Positions 56,275-64,000 of a DNA stretch of 64,000 nucleotides are shown one piece after another. The stretch comes from Hoeflea sp. (GTDB lineage: Bacteria > Pseudomonadota > Alphaproteobacteria > Rhizobiales > Rhizobiaceae): NCBI GenBank assembly GCA_019084245.1, contig JAHRFE010000015.1:1-64000 (forward strand). The letters run 5' to 3'. Both the position numbers and the translations under genes were made by a program. The first letter of the stretch is position 1; each line of letters begins with the position of its first letter. Under the pieces are notes generated by a model. The model saw nothing but the letters and a program-made list of their open reading frames with translations. It was not told where the DNA came from and did no database searches.

Positions 56275-56589
56275 ATGCAGGGCATGGAACCCTCGTTGCT
56301 GGCCATGCGGATCGTGGGCGCCATCGCCGGCGCGCTGGTCTCGCTGGCCTACATGATGCCCAAAAGCGCGCGGGAAGCGGCGGCGCGGGCGATTGCCGGC
56401 GTGCTCTCGGGCCTGGTTTTCGGCGGCCCGGCAGGCCTGGCGCTGGCGCAATGGATGGGTGTGAGCGAATTGCTGTCGCCATCCGAGATCCTGCTTACGG
56501 GATCGGCGGCGGCCAGCATGACGGCCTGGTGGGTGCTCGGAGCACTGGCAAGGATTGCCGCCCGGACGGGGCGGGGACGGGGCGCTTAG
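56275..56589 (+). CDS. DUF6107 membrane protein (GTA-associated)
   Basis: 104 residues with three or four hydrophobic segments (IVGAIAGALVSLAYMM; IAGVLSGLVFGGPAGLALAQ; LLTGSAAASMTAWWVLGALA). DUF6107 proteins lie between portal and protease genes of rhizobial GTA clusters. Role unknown; a holin-like or assembly function is possible. Starts after a strong AAGGAGG. Confidence 0.85.
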   Translation: MQGMEPSLLAMRIVGAIAGALVSLAYMMPKSAREAAARAIAGVLSGLVFGGPAGLALAQWMGVSELLSPSEILLTGSAAASMTAWWVLGALARIAARTGRGRGA

Positions 56590-56635
56590 GGACATTTGCG
56601 GAAGTCTACCTTTTAGCAGACCGGCAGCCACATGT

Positions 56636-56780
56636 TGCCTCCCCCTTGAGGGGGTCCGCAGGACGGCGATTGGCTCGGTGTAACCGAGACAGAGCCGGTG
56701 GGGGTGCAGCACCATCATCTATCTCAGCGCGTGAGGCTTACCCCCACCCCAACCCCTCCCCTCAAGGGGGAGGGGCTAGC
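56636..56780. repeat. Intergenic palindromic repeat (CCCCTTGAGGGG family), copy 2
   Basis: Left end CTCCCCCTTGAGGGGG and inverted right end CCCCTCAAGGGGGAGGGG flank ~110 bp of noncoding sequence. Same end motifs as 13935-14113. The element separates DUF6107 from the prohead protease. Confidence 0.65.
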
Positions 56781-56826
56781 CTGCCCGCAAGCATCTCAAA
56801 ACACTTCGACCAACAAGGATAGTACC

Positions 56827-58647
56827 ATGACACCTGACTGGAGCGCATCCAGACGGCAGCACAAGCGTGTCGATCTGGCTTTGGAAGATGTGAGCGGCGA
56901 CGGCAGTTTTTCGGGCTATGCCAGCCTGTTCGGCACGGTGGATCTCGGCCGCGACGTGATCGAGCCCGGGGCCTTTGCCGCCTCGCTCAAGCGCCGGGGC
57001 GTGGGCGATGTGCGCATGCTCTACCAGCACGATCCGGACCAGCCGATCGGCCGCTGGCTGTCGATCCGCGAGGATGCCCATGGCCTGCATGTCGAGGGCA
57101 AGCTGGCGCTCGGCGTGGCGCGCGCCCGGGAGGTGCACGAACTGATGAAATCGGGCGCGCTCGACGGGCTGTCGATCGGCTTCCAGACAATTCGCGCCCG
57201 GGCCGAGGCCAAGAGCGGCGTGCGACGGATTTTAAGCGCCGATCTCTGGGAGATCTCGGTGGTGACGTTTCCGATGCAGCCGGGCGCGCGGGTGACCGCG
57301 GTCAAGGCGGCGTCAGGTGCGAGCCTCACCGTGCGCGATCTCGAACGACGGCTCACGCGGGATGCGGGGCTGACCAGACGCCAGGCGCGCGGGCTGATTG
57401 CCCGCGGCCACGGCGGGCTTTCGGACAGGCAGGACGCTGGCCCGGAGGATCTCGAACGACTGGAACGCAAGCTCAGAACCCTGACCGGGGCGCTGGCTGG
57501 TTCCACCCCATCCACTGACTTGACCCTGTTGAAAGGACGACCCATGACCACGCAGTTGAACACCCGAACCGGGCGCGCGCCGGAAACCAAGAGTGTCGAC
57601 GCCGACATTTCCGCCGCCTTCGAGGACTTCATGTCCGCCTTCGAGCACTACAAGCAGACAAATGAGCAGCGCCTCGACGAGATCGAGCGCCGCGGCGGCG
57701 CCGATGTGCTGATCGAGGAAAAGATGGCCCGGATCGACCAGGCGCTCGACGAGCAGAAGCGCACGATGGATGCGCTCATCGTCAAGCGCGCCCGCCCGGA
57801 CCTGGGGCGCGGCGGCGGCTCTGCGCCGAGCGCGGTGCGCCAGGCCTTCGATGCCTATGTGCGCCGCGGCGACGAGGCGGGCCTGCGCCAGGGAGACCTG
57901 AAAGCCATGTCCGTGGGCAGCGATCCCGATGGCGGCTACCTTGTGCCTGACGAGCTCGACACCGAGATCGGCCGGCGGCTTTCGGAGCTCTCGCCGATCC
58001 GCTCGATTGCGACGGTGCGGCAGGTCTCGGGCGCGGTGCTGAAGAAGCCTTTCGCGCTGAACGGCATGGCCACGGGCTGGGTGGGTGAGACCGCTGCGCG
58101 GCCGCAGACGGCCACGCCGCAGCTGACCGAGCTGCAGTTTCCCACCATGGAACTCTACGCCATGCCGGCCGCCACCGCCTCGCTGATCGAGGACGGGGCG
58201 CTCGACATCGAGGGCTGGATCGCCGCCGAAGTGGAGGCCGCGTTTGCCGAGCAGGAGGGCGCGGCCTACCGGCACCAGGGTGCGCGCAAGGGCGTCGGCT
58301 GCGACTGCCTGGGGCTGGTGCGCGGCGTCTGGGCCGAGATCATCGGCCAGGAGGCGGAACAGCCCGGCGCCTATGCGCCCGACTGGGCCGAGCGCGGGCG
58401 CACCGACCGGCTGATCGAGGCGGCGCAGCGGCACTGCGGTGCGGCCATTCCACTGTCCGAGGCGATGGCCGGAGACATCCTGCTGTTTCGCTGGCGCGAC
58501 GGGGTTTCGGCCAAGCATGCGGGCATTCTCTCGGACCCGGATCACTTCATCCACGCCTATGAGGCGGCGGGCGTGATTGAAAGCGCGCTGGTGCCTGCCT
58601 GGCTGCGGCGGATCGCGGCGGTGCACCGGTTTCCGTCCCAACGCTGA
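56827..58647 (+). CDS. In-frame chimera: GTA prohead protease (gp4) - truncated major capsid (gp5) - NlpC/P60 tail peptidase (gp14)
   Basis: 606 residues in one open frame. Residues 1-239 are an HK97 prohead protease (FSGYASLFGTVDLGRD; catalytic histidine in MLYQHDPDQPIGRW and serine in LDGLSIGF). From M240 (MTTQLNTRTGRAPETKS) comes the major capsid: coiled-coil delta region, then SVGSDPDGGYLVPDELDTEI, SIATVRQVSG, to FAEQEGAA. At ~479 it switches to YRHQGARKGVGCDCLGLVRG, the gp14 peptidase with catalytic cysteine and a later histidine (AKHAGILSD). Capsid residues normally following are absent, so no functional head can be expected. The capsid start retains its own ribosome site (GAAAGGACG). 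Confidence 0.85.
   Translation: MTPDWSASRRQHKRVDLALEDVSGDGSFSGYASLFGTVDLGRDVIEPGAFAASLKRRGVGDVRMLYQHDPDQPIGRWLSIREDAHGLHVEGKLALGVARAREVHELMKSGALDGLSIGFQTIRARAEAKSGVRRILSADLWEISVVTFPMQPGARVTAVKAASGASLTVRDLERRLTRDAGLTRRQARGLIARGHGGLSDRQDAGPEDLERLERKLRTLTGALAGSTPSTDLTLLKGRPMTTQLNTRTGRAPETKSVDADISAAFEDFMSAFEHYKQTNEQRLDEIERRGGADVLIEEKMARIDQALDEQKRTMDALIVKRARPDLGRGGGSAPSAVRQAFDAYVRRGDEAGLRQGDLKAMSVGSDPDGGYLVPDELDTEIGRRLSELSPIRSIATVRQVSGAVLKKPFALNGMATGWVGETAARPQTATPQLTELQFPTMELYAMPAATASLIEDGALDIEGWIAAEVEAAFAEQEGAAYRHQGARKGVGCDCLGLVRGVWAEIIGQEAEQPGAYAPDWAERGRTDRLIEAAQRHCGAAIPLSEAMAGDILLFRWRDGVSAKHAGILSDPDHFIHAYEAAGVIESALVPAWLRRIAAVHRFPSQR
58252..58270 (+). other. Deletion junction: major capsid gp5 to gp14
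   Basis: The capsid codons end at EQEGAA and gp14 codons begin at YRHQGARK, within GAGGGCGCGGCCTACC. The joined frames are in register. In intact GTA clusters these positions are separated by about nine to ten genes (gp6-gp13). Confidence 0.8.
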
Positions 58648-58686
58648 GACGCTTCTCTTCACTTTCCTGAACATCGAGATCCCGAC

Positions 58687-61600
58687 ATGGCGACAATTCT
58701 CTTGCAGGTGGCGGGCGCTGCGCTTGGCAGCGTCTTTGGGCCGGTTGGCACGGCGATCGGCTCGGCCGTGGGCGCGACGCTCGGCGGCATGATCGACACC
58801 AGCCTGATCAACTCCACCCGCACCATTGCCGGCCGTGGCCTGAGCGGCGCGCGGATCCCGTCGGCGGACGAGGGATCTGCCATCCTGAGGGTGCATGGTT
58901 CGATGCGGATCGCCGGCGCGCTGATCTGGGCGACGCGGTTCGAGGAGACGGTGACGCGGGAGCGCCAGGGCGGCAAGGGCGGCGGCCCCAAGGTCGAGAG
59001 TTTTCACTATCACGCCAATTTCGCGCTGGGGCTGTGCGAAGGCCCGATCGCCTCGATCCGCCGGGTCTGGGCCGACGGGCGGGAGCTGGATCTCGAAAGC
59101 CTCGACATGCGGATTTACCGCGGCACGGCGTCGCAATTGCCCGATCCGCTGATCGAGGCCAGGCAGGGTGCGGGCCGGGTTCCGGCCTGGCGCGGGCTTG
59201 CCTATGTGGTGTTCGAGCGGCTGCCGCTCGATGCTTTCGGCAACCGCATCCCGGTGCTGCAGTTCGAGGTGGTGCGGCCGGTGGGCCAGCTTGAAACCGC
59301 CATCAAGGCGGTGGCGGTGATCCCCGGCGCCACCGAGCATGGTTACGCCACCACGCCGGTGCGTGAAACGCTTGGCCCGGGTGCTGCGCGCGTGCTCAAC
59401 CGCAACATGCGGCAGGCATCGACCGACTGGGCCCAGTCGATCGACGAGTTGCAGGCGCTGTGCCCCAACCTGACATCAGTGGCGCTGGTCTCGTCCTGGT
59501 TCGGCGACGATCTGCGCGCGAGCCATTGCCGGTTCCGGCCCGGCGTCGAGGTGAGCGCGCGGTCGGGTGAAACAAGGCCGTGGAAGGTGGGCGGGCTCAG
59601 CCGCGCAACCGCGCATCTGATCAGCACCAAGGATGGCGGCCCGGCCTATGGCGGCACGCCCGATGACCGGGCGGTGATCGAGGCGATTGGCGATCTCAAG
59701 GCGCGCGGGCTCAAGGTGGTGCTCTATCCCTTCGTGCTGATGGATGTGCCGGACGGCAATGGGTTGCCGGACCCGAATGGCGCTGCCGAACAGCCTGCCT
59801 ATCCGTGGCGCGGGAGGATCACCGCGAGCCCGGCGCCGGGGCTGACTGGCACCCCGGACGGGACGGCGGCGATGCGAACCGAGATCGAGGCGATGAGCGG
59901 CGGGATGGACGTGGCGGATTTCACCGTCGTGGGAGACAGCGTCTCCTGGACCGGCGGCGACGAGGGCTATCGCCGCTTCGTGCTGCATCATGCGGCGCTG
60001 GCGCTGGCCGCGGGCGGGGTCGACGGCTTCATCATCGGTTCGGAGATGATCGGGTTGACCCGGCTGCGCGATGAGATCGGCGCGTTTCCCTTCGTCGAGG
60101 AACTGATCGCGCTGGCGGAAGACGTCAAGGCGATGCTGGGACCGGCCACCACCGTGACCTATGCCGCCGACTGGACCGAATATGCGGGCTACCGGCCGCA
60201 GGACGGTTCGGGCGACGTCTATTTCAATCTCGATGCCTTGTGGGCGCATCCGGCGATCGGCGCTGTCGGCATCGACAATTACATGCCGCTGAGCGACTGG
60301 CGCGATGGCGACCGGACAGCAGGCAATCCCGATGGGGCGCGTTTTGCCAATGATTCCGCAGCCATGGGCAGGGCGATTGCCGGCGGCGAGGGGTACGAGT
60401 GGTATTATGCCGATGAGGCTGGGCGGAATGCCCGCGACCGGCTGTCGATCAGCGACGGGCTTGCGGGCAAGGACTGGGTCTACCGGGTCAAGGATCTGAG
60501 CGGCTGGTGGCAGAACCAGCATTTCGACCGGACCGGGGGCAGCGAGACAGCTGTTGCGAGCCCCTGGGTTCCGGGGTCAAAGCCGTTCTGGTTCACTGAA
60601 CTCGGCTGCCCGGCAGTCGACAAAGGCGCGGGCCAGCCCAACCTGTTTCCCGATCCGAAATCGTCGGAAGGCGCGCTGCCCTGGTTCTCGACCGGCGCGC
60701 GCGACGATCTGGCCCAGCGCGCCTTTCTCGAGGCCCATCTCGCCCACTGGTCCGGCCCGGCCAATGCCGAGGGCATGGTTGAGACGGACCATATCCATCT
60801 CTGGACCTGGGACGCGCGGCCCTATCCGGCGTTTCCGCTCTCCTCCACCGTGTGGTCGGACGGCCCGAATTGGCGAACCGGGCACTGGCTCAACGGGCGA
60901 CTCGGGACCATGGCGCTCAAGGATCTGATCGCCGCGGTTCTGATTGAAGCAGGGATGAGCGAGTTTAATGTCGACCGTGTCGACGGCGTGGTCACCGGCC
61001 ATGTGATCGCAAGCCCCGCCTCGGCCCGCGCGGTGCTGGAACCGCTGCTGCAGGCCTTTGCCATCGACGTGCGCGAAGGCCCCGGCGGGCTCGAATTCGC
61101 CTCGCGATTGAAGCTTGGCGCGGCGCCGGTCGAGATCGGCGTGATGGCCGAAGCCCCTGAGGGGCCGCTGTTCGAGGAGATCCGCGGCGAGATCGGCGCA
61201 TTCGCCAATGAGGCGGTGGTGCTGTCCGCCGATCCGCTCAATGATTATGCGCCCGCCTCGGCCCGCTCGCGCCGGCTTGAGGGCGAGCCGGTGCGCCAGC
61301 GGGATCTGCCGCTCAGCCTGGCGCTGGATCCGGGTCTGGCGCGCGTCACCGCCGATCAATGGCTGCACGACCACCGGCTGCAGCGCCGCCAGCTGCGCTT
61401 TGCCATGCCGCCGCAAGCGGCGCAGCTGGAGCCGGGCGATAGTGTCCGCTTTACGCTGCCGGAGGCGCCGCAGGGCCGCTACCGCATCGTCCGTATCGAG
61501 GACGGCGGGATGCGTCGCGTCGAGGCGGTGGCCCATGCGGGGGCGGCGCCGGGCGAGATGGGCGAAACACTTGGCTCCCGCGCCCCGACCGACGCCAACG

Positions 61601-62535
61601 CCTATTTCGCGCCGGAGCTCATGTTTCTCGATCTGCCTGCGCTCTCCGGCACGGATGAGACCGGCTGGGCGAGGGCCGGAGCTCTGGCCCGCCCATGGCG
61701 GCGGATGGTGCTGTCGAGTTCGGTGGAGGAGGAAGGTTTTTCCGCGCGGGCGACGCTCGATGCGCCAGCGAGACTTGGCACGCTGGCGGCGGATCTGCCG
61801 CCGGGGGACGCCGAGGGCCGGTTTGATGCGTTTGCGGCGCTCGAGGTCGATCTCGGCTTCGGCGGGCTGTCGAGCGCCAGCCGGCTGGCGGTCCTGAATG
61901 GCGCCAATGCGGCGGCGGTGCGCTCGCAATCCGGCGTCTGGGAAATTGTTCAGTACGAGACCGCCGAGGAGATCGCGCCCGACCGCTGGCGGCTGACAAA
62001 CCTGCTGCGCGGGCAGGGCGGAACCGACGATGCCATGCGCGCAGGCGCTGTGGCCGGGGCGGCGTTCGTCGTGCTCGACGGGGCTGTCCGGTCGCTGGGG
62101 CTATCGCTTGAGGAAGCAGGTCGCGCGCTCAACTGGATCGCCGAGGCTTCGGGTGGACCCGTGGGCGGCTTCGGGCCGGTTGCCTTTGCCGGTGGCGAGC
62201 GGGCGCTCATGCCGCTGTCGCCGGTGCACCTCCGCGCCAAGCGCGCGCCGGACGGGGTGATGGTCTCCTGGATCCGGCGCGGACGGATGTCCGCAGACAG
62301 CTGGACGCCGGCGGACATCGCCCAGGACGAAGGCTTTGAGCGCTACCGGATCGAGATCCTCGATGGCGAAGCCGTTGTCCGCGCCGCCGAGGTGGAGGGC
62401 TCACCGTGGCTCTATCCGGCGGGGAACGAACTCACCGATTTCGGCGCCGAACAGGCGTCGCTCACCGTGCGCATGACGCAAGCCGGAAAGCGCGTGCCCT
62501 GGGGCGTGGCGCGCACCGCGACGATCGAACTTTGA
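58687..62535 (+). CDS. GTA gp15-like baseplate/host-specificity multidomain protein
   Basis: 1282 residues and apparently intact. N-terminal membrane-like hydrophobic region (~1-45), then the GTA TIM-barrel domain (TVTYAADWTEYAGYRPQDGS; FNLDALWAHP; GIDNYMPLSDWRDGD; WFTELGCPAVDKGAGQPN), and a C-terminal phage-tail/host-contact domain (FGGLSSASRLAVLNGANAAA; RLTNLLRGQGGTDDAM). Its length matches the largest GTA tail protein, placed at the distal tail. It follows the chimera by 39 bp. Without the tail genes it has no tail to attach to. Confidence 0.9.
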   Translation: MATILLQVAGAALGSVFGPVGTAIGSAVGATLGGMIDTSLINSTRTIAGRGLSGARIPSADEGSAILRVHGSMRIAGALIWATRFEETVTRERQGGKGGGPKVESFHYHANFALGLCEGPIASIRRVWADGRELDLESLDMRIYRGTASQLPDPLIEARQGAGRVPAWRGLAYVVFERLPLDAFGNRIPVLQFEVVRPVGQLETAIKAVAVIPGATEHGYATTPVRETLGPGAARVLNRNMRQASTDWAQSIDELQALCPNLTSVALVSSWFGDDLRASHCRFRPGVEVSARSGETRPWKVGGLSRATAHLISTKDGGPAYGGTPDDRAVIEAIGDLKARGLKVVLYPFVLMDVPDGNGLPDPNGAAEQPAYPWRGRITASPAPGLTGTPDGTAAMRTEIEAMSGGMDVADFTVVGDSVSWTGGDEGYRRFVLHHAALALAAGGVDGFIIGSEMIGLTRLRDEIGAFPFVEELIALAEDVKAMLGPATTVTYAADWTEYAGYRPQDGSGDVYFNLDALWAHPAIGAVGIDNYMPLSDWRDGDRTAGNPDGARFANDSAAMGRAIAGGEGYEWYYADEAGRNARDRLSISDGLAGKDWVYRVKDLSGWWQNQHFDRTGGSETAVASPWVPGSKPFWFTELGCPAVDKGAGQPNLFPDPKSSEGALPWFSTGARDDLAQRAFLEAHLAHWSGPANAEGMVETDHIHLWTWDARPYPAFPLSSTVWSDGPNWRTGHWLNGRLGTMALKDLIAAVLIEAGMSEFNVDRVDGVVTGHVIASPASARAVLEPLLQAFAIDVREGPGGLEFASRLKLGAAPVEIGVMAEAPEGPLFEEIRGEIGAFANEAVVLSADPLNDYAPASARSRRLEGEPVRQRDLPLSLALDPGLARVTADQWLHDHRLQRRQLRFAMPPQAAQLEPGDSVRFTLPEAPQGRYRIVRIEDGGMRRVEAVAHAGAAPGEMGETLGSRAPTDANAYFAPELMFLDLPALSGTDETGWARAGALARPWRRMVLSSSVEEEGFSARATLDAPARLGTLAADLPPGDAEGRFDAFAALEVDLGFGGLSSASRLAVLNGANAAAVRSQSGVWEIVQYETAEEIAPDRWRLTNLLRGQGGTDDAMRAGAVAGAAFVVLDGAVRSLGLSLEEAGRALNWIAEASGGPVGGFGPVAFAGGERALMPLSPVHLRAKRAPDGVMVSWIRRGRMSADSWTPADIAQDEGFERYRIEILDGEAVVRAAEVEGSPWLYPAGNELTDFGAEQASLTVRMTQAGKRVPWGVARTATIEL

Positions 62536-62561
62536 AGCTCAACCTTGAAAGGAGAGACAGA

Positions 62562-62768
62562 ATGACCGACATCAAGCCCTGGTGGCAATCCAAGACCCTG
62601 TGGGGCGCCCTCGTGACGATCGGCTCCGCGGCCCTCGGCCTCGCAGGTCTTGAGCTCGGCGATAGGGATCGCGAGGCTCTGATCGAACTGCTGACATCGC
62701 TGGGGGCCGCCATCGGCGGCGTGATCGCGATCTTTGGACGGATCACGGCGAAGAGCAGGATCGGGTGA
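62562..62768 (+). CDS. Small phage-like membrane protein
   Basis: 68 residues with an N-terminal KPWWQSKTLWGALVTIGSAA helix and a second helix (LTSLGAAIGGVIAIFGRITA) around a charged loop. The pattern is like small holins or pinholin-type proteins next to tail and lysis genes in rhizobial GTA/prophage regions. The start follows AAAGGAGAG. Holin function is a context inference. Confidence 0.6.
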   Translation: MTDIKPWWQSKTLWGALVTIGSAALGLAGLELGDRDREALIELLTSLGAAIGGVIAIFGRITAKSRIG

Positions 62769-62808
62769 GGCAGGGTTACTGCACCAGGGCAACTCAACCG
62801 TCTGCTCA

Positions 62809-62839
62809 TTGACAAGTATGTAAATTACGCACATATATC
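62809..62839 (+). promoter_or_regulatory. Toxin-antitoxin promoter with overlapping inverted repeat
   Basis: TTGACA at 62809-62814 and an A/T-rich -10 (CATATA at 62832-62837, spacer 17). TATGT (62817) and ACATA (62831) form an inverted pair across the spacer, the usual antitoxin operator position. Transcription is predicted to start at or just next to the toxin ATG at 62844. Confidence 0.6.
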
Positions 62840-62843
62840 ACGC

Positions 62844-63230
62844 ATGCCCAACACCCTGCACACCGTCACCGAGCTTGGCGCGTTCAACAGAGCGGCGAAG
62901 GCAGCGGGGATGTCAGCACTGGATGTGGAGGACCTGGTGACGTATCTCGCAGAGAACCCAGATGCGGGTGATGAGATACAGGGAACAGGCGGATGCCGTA
63001 AGCTCCGTTTTTCGATCCGAGGCAACACAAAGGGCAAGAGTGGCGGCGTAAGAACCATCACGCTGTTTTCGGGGCCTGATTTGCCGGTTTTCCTGATCAC
63101 GGTGTTTGCAAAGAACCAGAAAGTGACGCTGACAAAGGCCGAACGCAACAGCTTGAAAAAGCTTTCTGACCAGATAGTTCGAGAGTATGCGAGGCGCGTA
63201 TCGCCTCTGGCAGAAGGAGACAGAGAATGA
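62844..63230 (+). CDS. RelE/HigB-type toxin of a type II toxin-antitoxin system
   Basis: 128 residues with the compact RelE/ParE fold (GCRKLRFSIRGNTKGKSGGV; VFLITVFAKNQKVTLTKAER; QIVREYARRV). The basic residues fit a ribosome-dependent mRNA interferase, but I cannot assign the catalytic set reliably. The toxin gene precedes the antitoxin, as in HigBA/NadNS systems, with a four-base overlap. A/T-richer than the GTA genes, suggesting separate acquisition. Confidence 0.82.
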   Translation: MPNTLHTVTELGAFNRAAKAAGMSALDVEDLVTYLAENPDAGDEIQGTGGCRKLRFSIRGNTKGKSGGVRTITLFSGPDLPVFLITVFAKNQKVTLTKAERNSLKKLSDQIVREYARRVSPLAEGDRE

Positions 63231-63556
63231 GCAAAAAGGCATTTGACCAGATAGCGGAGGGGCTGGAGGAGGCCTTGGCCGTGGTGCGCGGCGAAGCAGA
63301 ACCTTTCAAGCTGCATGTGCCTTCCGAGATTGATGTAAAGGCTATCAGGGCGCGTACGGGTCTGTCACAAAAGGACTTCGCCTCAACATTTGCCTTCGGG
63401 TTGGATCAGTTGAAGCAGTGGGAGCAGGGACGCTCACGGCCTGTGCAGGCGATGCGGGCGTACCTGCTTCTGATCAATGCCCACCCCGTAGATATGGTGA
63501 AGGCTCTGAGAGATTTGAAAGAGCATGGGCAGAGTTCCAAGCTTTTGGCTGTTTGA
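63227..63556 (+). CDS. HigA/NadS-like antitoxin
   Basis: 109 residues. A helix-turn-helix (RARTGLSQKDFASTFAFGL; LDQLKQWEQGRSRPVQAMRA) binds DNA, while the N-terminal helix would contact the toxin. Probably represses the operon through the operator around 62817-62835. Translation is coupled to the toxin by ATGA. Confidence 0.88.
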   Translation: MSKKAFDQIAEGLEEALAVVRGEAEPFKLHVPSEIDVKAIRARTGLSQKDFASTFAFGLDQLKQWEQGRSRPVQAMRAYLLLINAHPVDMVKALRDLKEHGQSSKLLAV

Positions 63557-63690
63557 TTGCTCCTGTATTCCGGCCTCTGTATCCGCCCGCGCCCTTGCGC
63601 ACCCGCCCCCGGTTTCCATTCATTTGCGGTTCAGGCAGGATCTTGTATCACTGGCTTCACGATGAAATACGAACCGCTTCAGGGCTGATC

Positions 63691-63978
63691 ATGACCATGA
63701 ATATCCTCAGTATTGGCTTAATCGCAGCGCATGCCGCGACCATGGCGCCGGTGGCTGCCGTGCCTGTGGGGCAGGGGGCGTCGGGTGACGCGGCGATCAT
63801 CCGCGTCGCGGCTGATTGCTCCGGCGCGGCTTCCCAGGTTGTGGGCGAGACCGGCGGGCAGTTGCTGTCTGCATCGGCCAAGACCAACGGCGGCCAGACC
63901 GTTTGCGAAATTACCGTCCTGGTGCCGGGCAGCGGCAATGACCGGCCAAAAAAGGTCACGGTCAGGGTTCCGCAGTGA
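63691..63978 (+). CDS. FeuN-like small periplasmic regulator
   Basis: 95 residues. A signal peptide (MNILSIGLIAAHAATMAPVA) precedes a small domain with two cysteines (VAADCSGAASQVVGETGGQL; TVCEITVLVPGSG) and a basic end (DRPKKVTVRVPQ). This layout matches FeuN, an essential periplasmic inhibitor of the FeuQ kinase in rhizobia. Another start (ATG 63989, MQRI) begins at the window edge and may be the response regulator FeuP. Identification is by remembered pattern only; an alignment is needed. Confidence 0.5.
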   Translation: MTMNILSIGLIAAHAATMAPVAAVPVGQGASGDAAIIRVAADCSGAASQVVGETGGQLLSASAKTNGGQTVCEITVLVPGSGNDRPKKVTVRVPQ

Positions 63979-64000
63979 GGTTTTCACCATGCAACGGATC

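Noticed and set aside
57313-59340. A 675-codon open frame on the minus strand across the GTA chimera and gp15
   Set aside because: It lies antisense to well-recognised GTA domains, its translation is Arg/Gly/His-rich low complexity, and it matches no family; it is a GC-rich shadow.
51931-62768. A complete, active prophage or GTA
   Set aside because: No integrase, replication or tail genes; capsid and gp14 are fused and gp6-gp13 are absent.

Overview
The window is GC-rich chromosomal DNA from an alphaproteobacterium of the order Hyphomicrobiales (Rhizobiales), most like Rhizobiaceae/Hoeflea-type genomes. The evidence is a MucR/Ros regulator, order-typical small families (DUF1491, DUF2336, DUF5330, DUF6456, DUF6107), a fused-subunit Mrp antiporter, a FeuN-like protein and part of a Rhodobacter-type gene transfer agent (GTA) cluster. 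The species cannot be fixed from sequence alone. I see no rRNA, tRNA, CRISPR array or integrase.

Layout. 1-11 kb holds signalling and metabolic genes: a truncated membrane EAL phosphodiesterase, a LysR regulator divergent from a hemerythrin-like protein, a spermidine-synthase-fold protein, a methyladenine glycosylase I family protein, a LysE exporter, a globin-coupled chemoreceptor, an alkane monooxygenase (alkB) coupled to an HD hydrolase, and a GAF-PAS-GGDEF cyclase. 11-23 kb holds pdxJ, a QorB/QorR-like redox pair with a clear operator, a lipoprotein, a TetR regulator, ilvC, a cytochrome plus beta-propeller operon facing a membrane-tethered LuxR-type regulator, an acyltransferase, a PLP aminotransferase and msrB. 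23.5-29.5 kb is the complete mrpABCDEFG Na+(K+)/H+ antiporter operon. 29.9-37.3 kb carries mucR, a DnaA-domain-IV-like protein with a DUF6456 protein, sufE, and a DivJ-like kinase operon with a CtrA-type box upstream.

37.4-50.7 kb has a compositionally different MFS gene, a five-gene LivFGHMK-type ABC transporter, a DUF2336 protein, a tandem array of about 245-bp REPIN units interrupted by a small GIY-YIG nuclease gene, DUF1254/DUF1214 partners and a class A penicillin-binding protein.

From 51.9 to 62.8 kb lies a decayed GTA cluster. It keeps a small-terminase-like gene, the large terminase, portal, DUF6107, prohead protease, the N-terminal part of the major capsid protein and the giant tail/host-specificity protein. 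Capsid residues run in frame straight into the gp14 NlpC/P60 tail peptidase, so the adaptor, major tail, tape-measure and gp12-13 genes are gone. REP-type repeats and a Dabb-domain gene with its own terminator interrupt the cluster. The end holds a RelE/HigA-type toxin-antitoxin pair with a predicted leaderless promoter and a FeuN-like periplasmic protein.

The most striking observations are the precise GTA deletion fusion, the REPIN/GIY-YIG array, two candidate small RNAs (about 51.78-51.90 kb and 19.0-19.25 kb), and a free-standing DnaA domain IV coupled to DUF6456.
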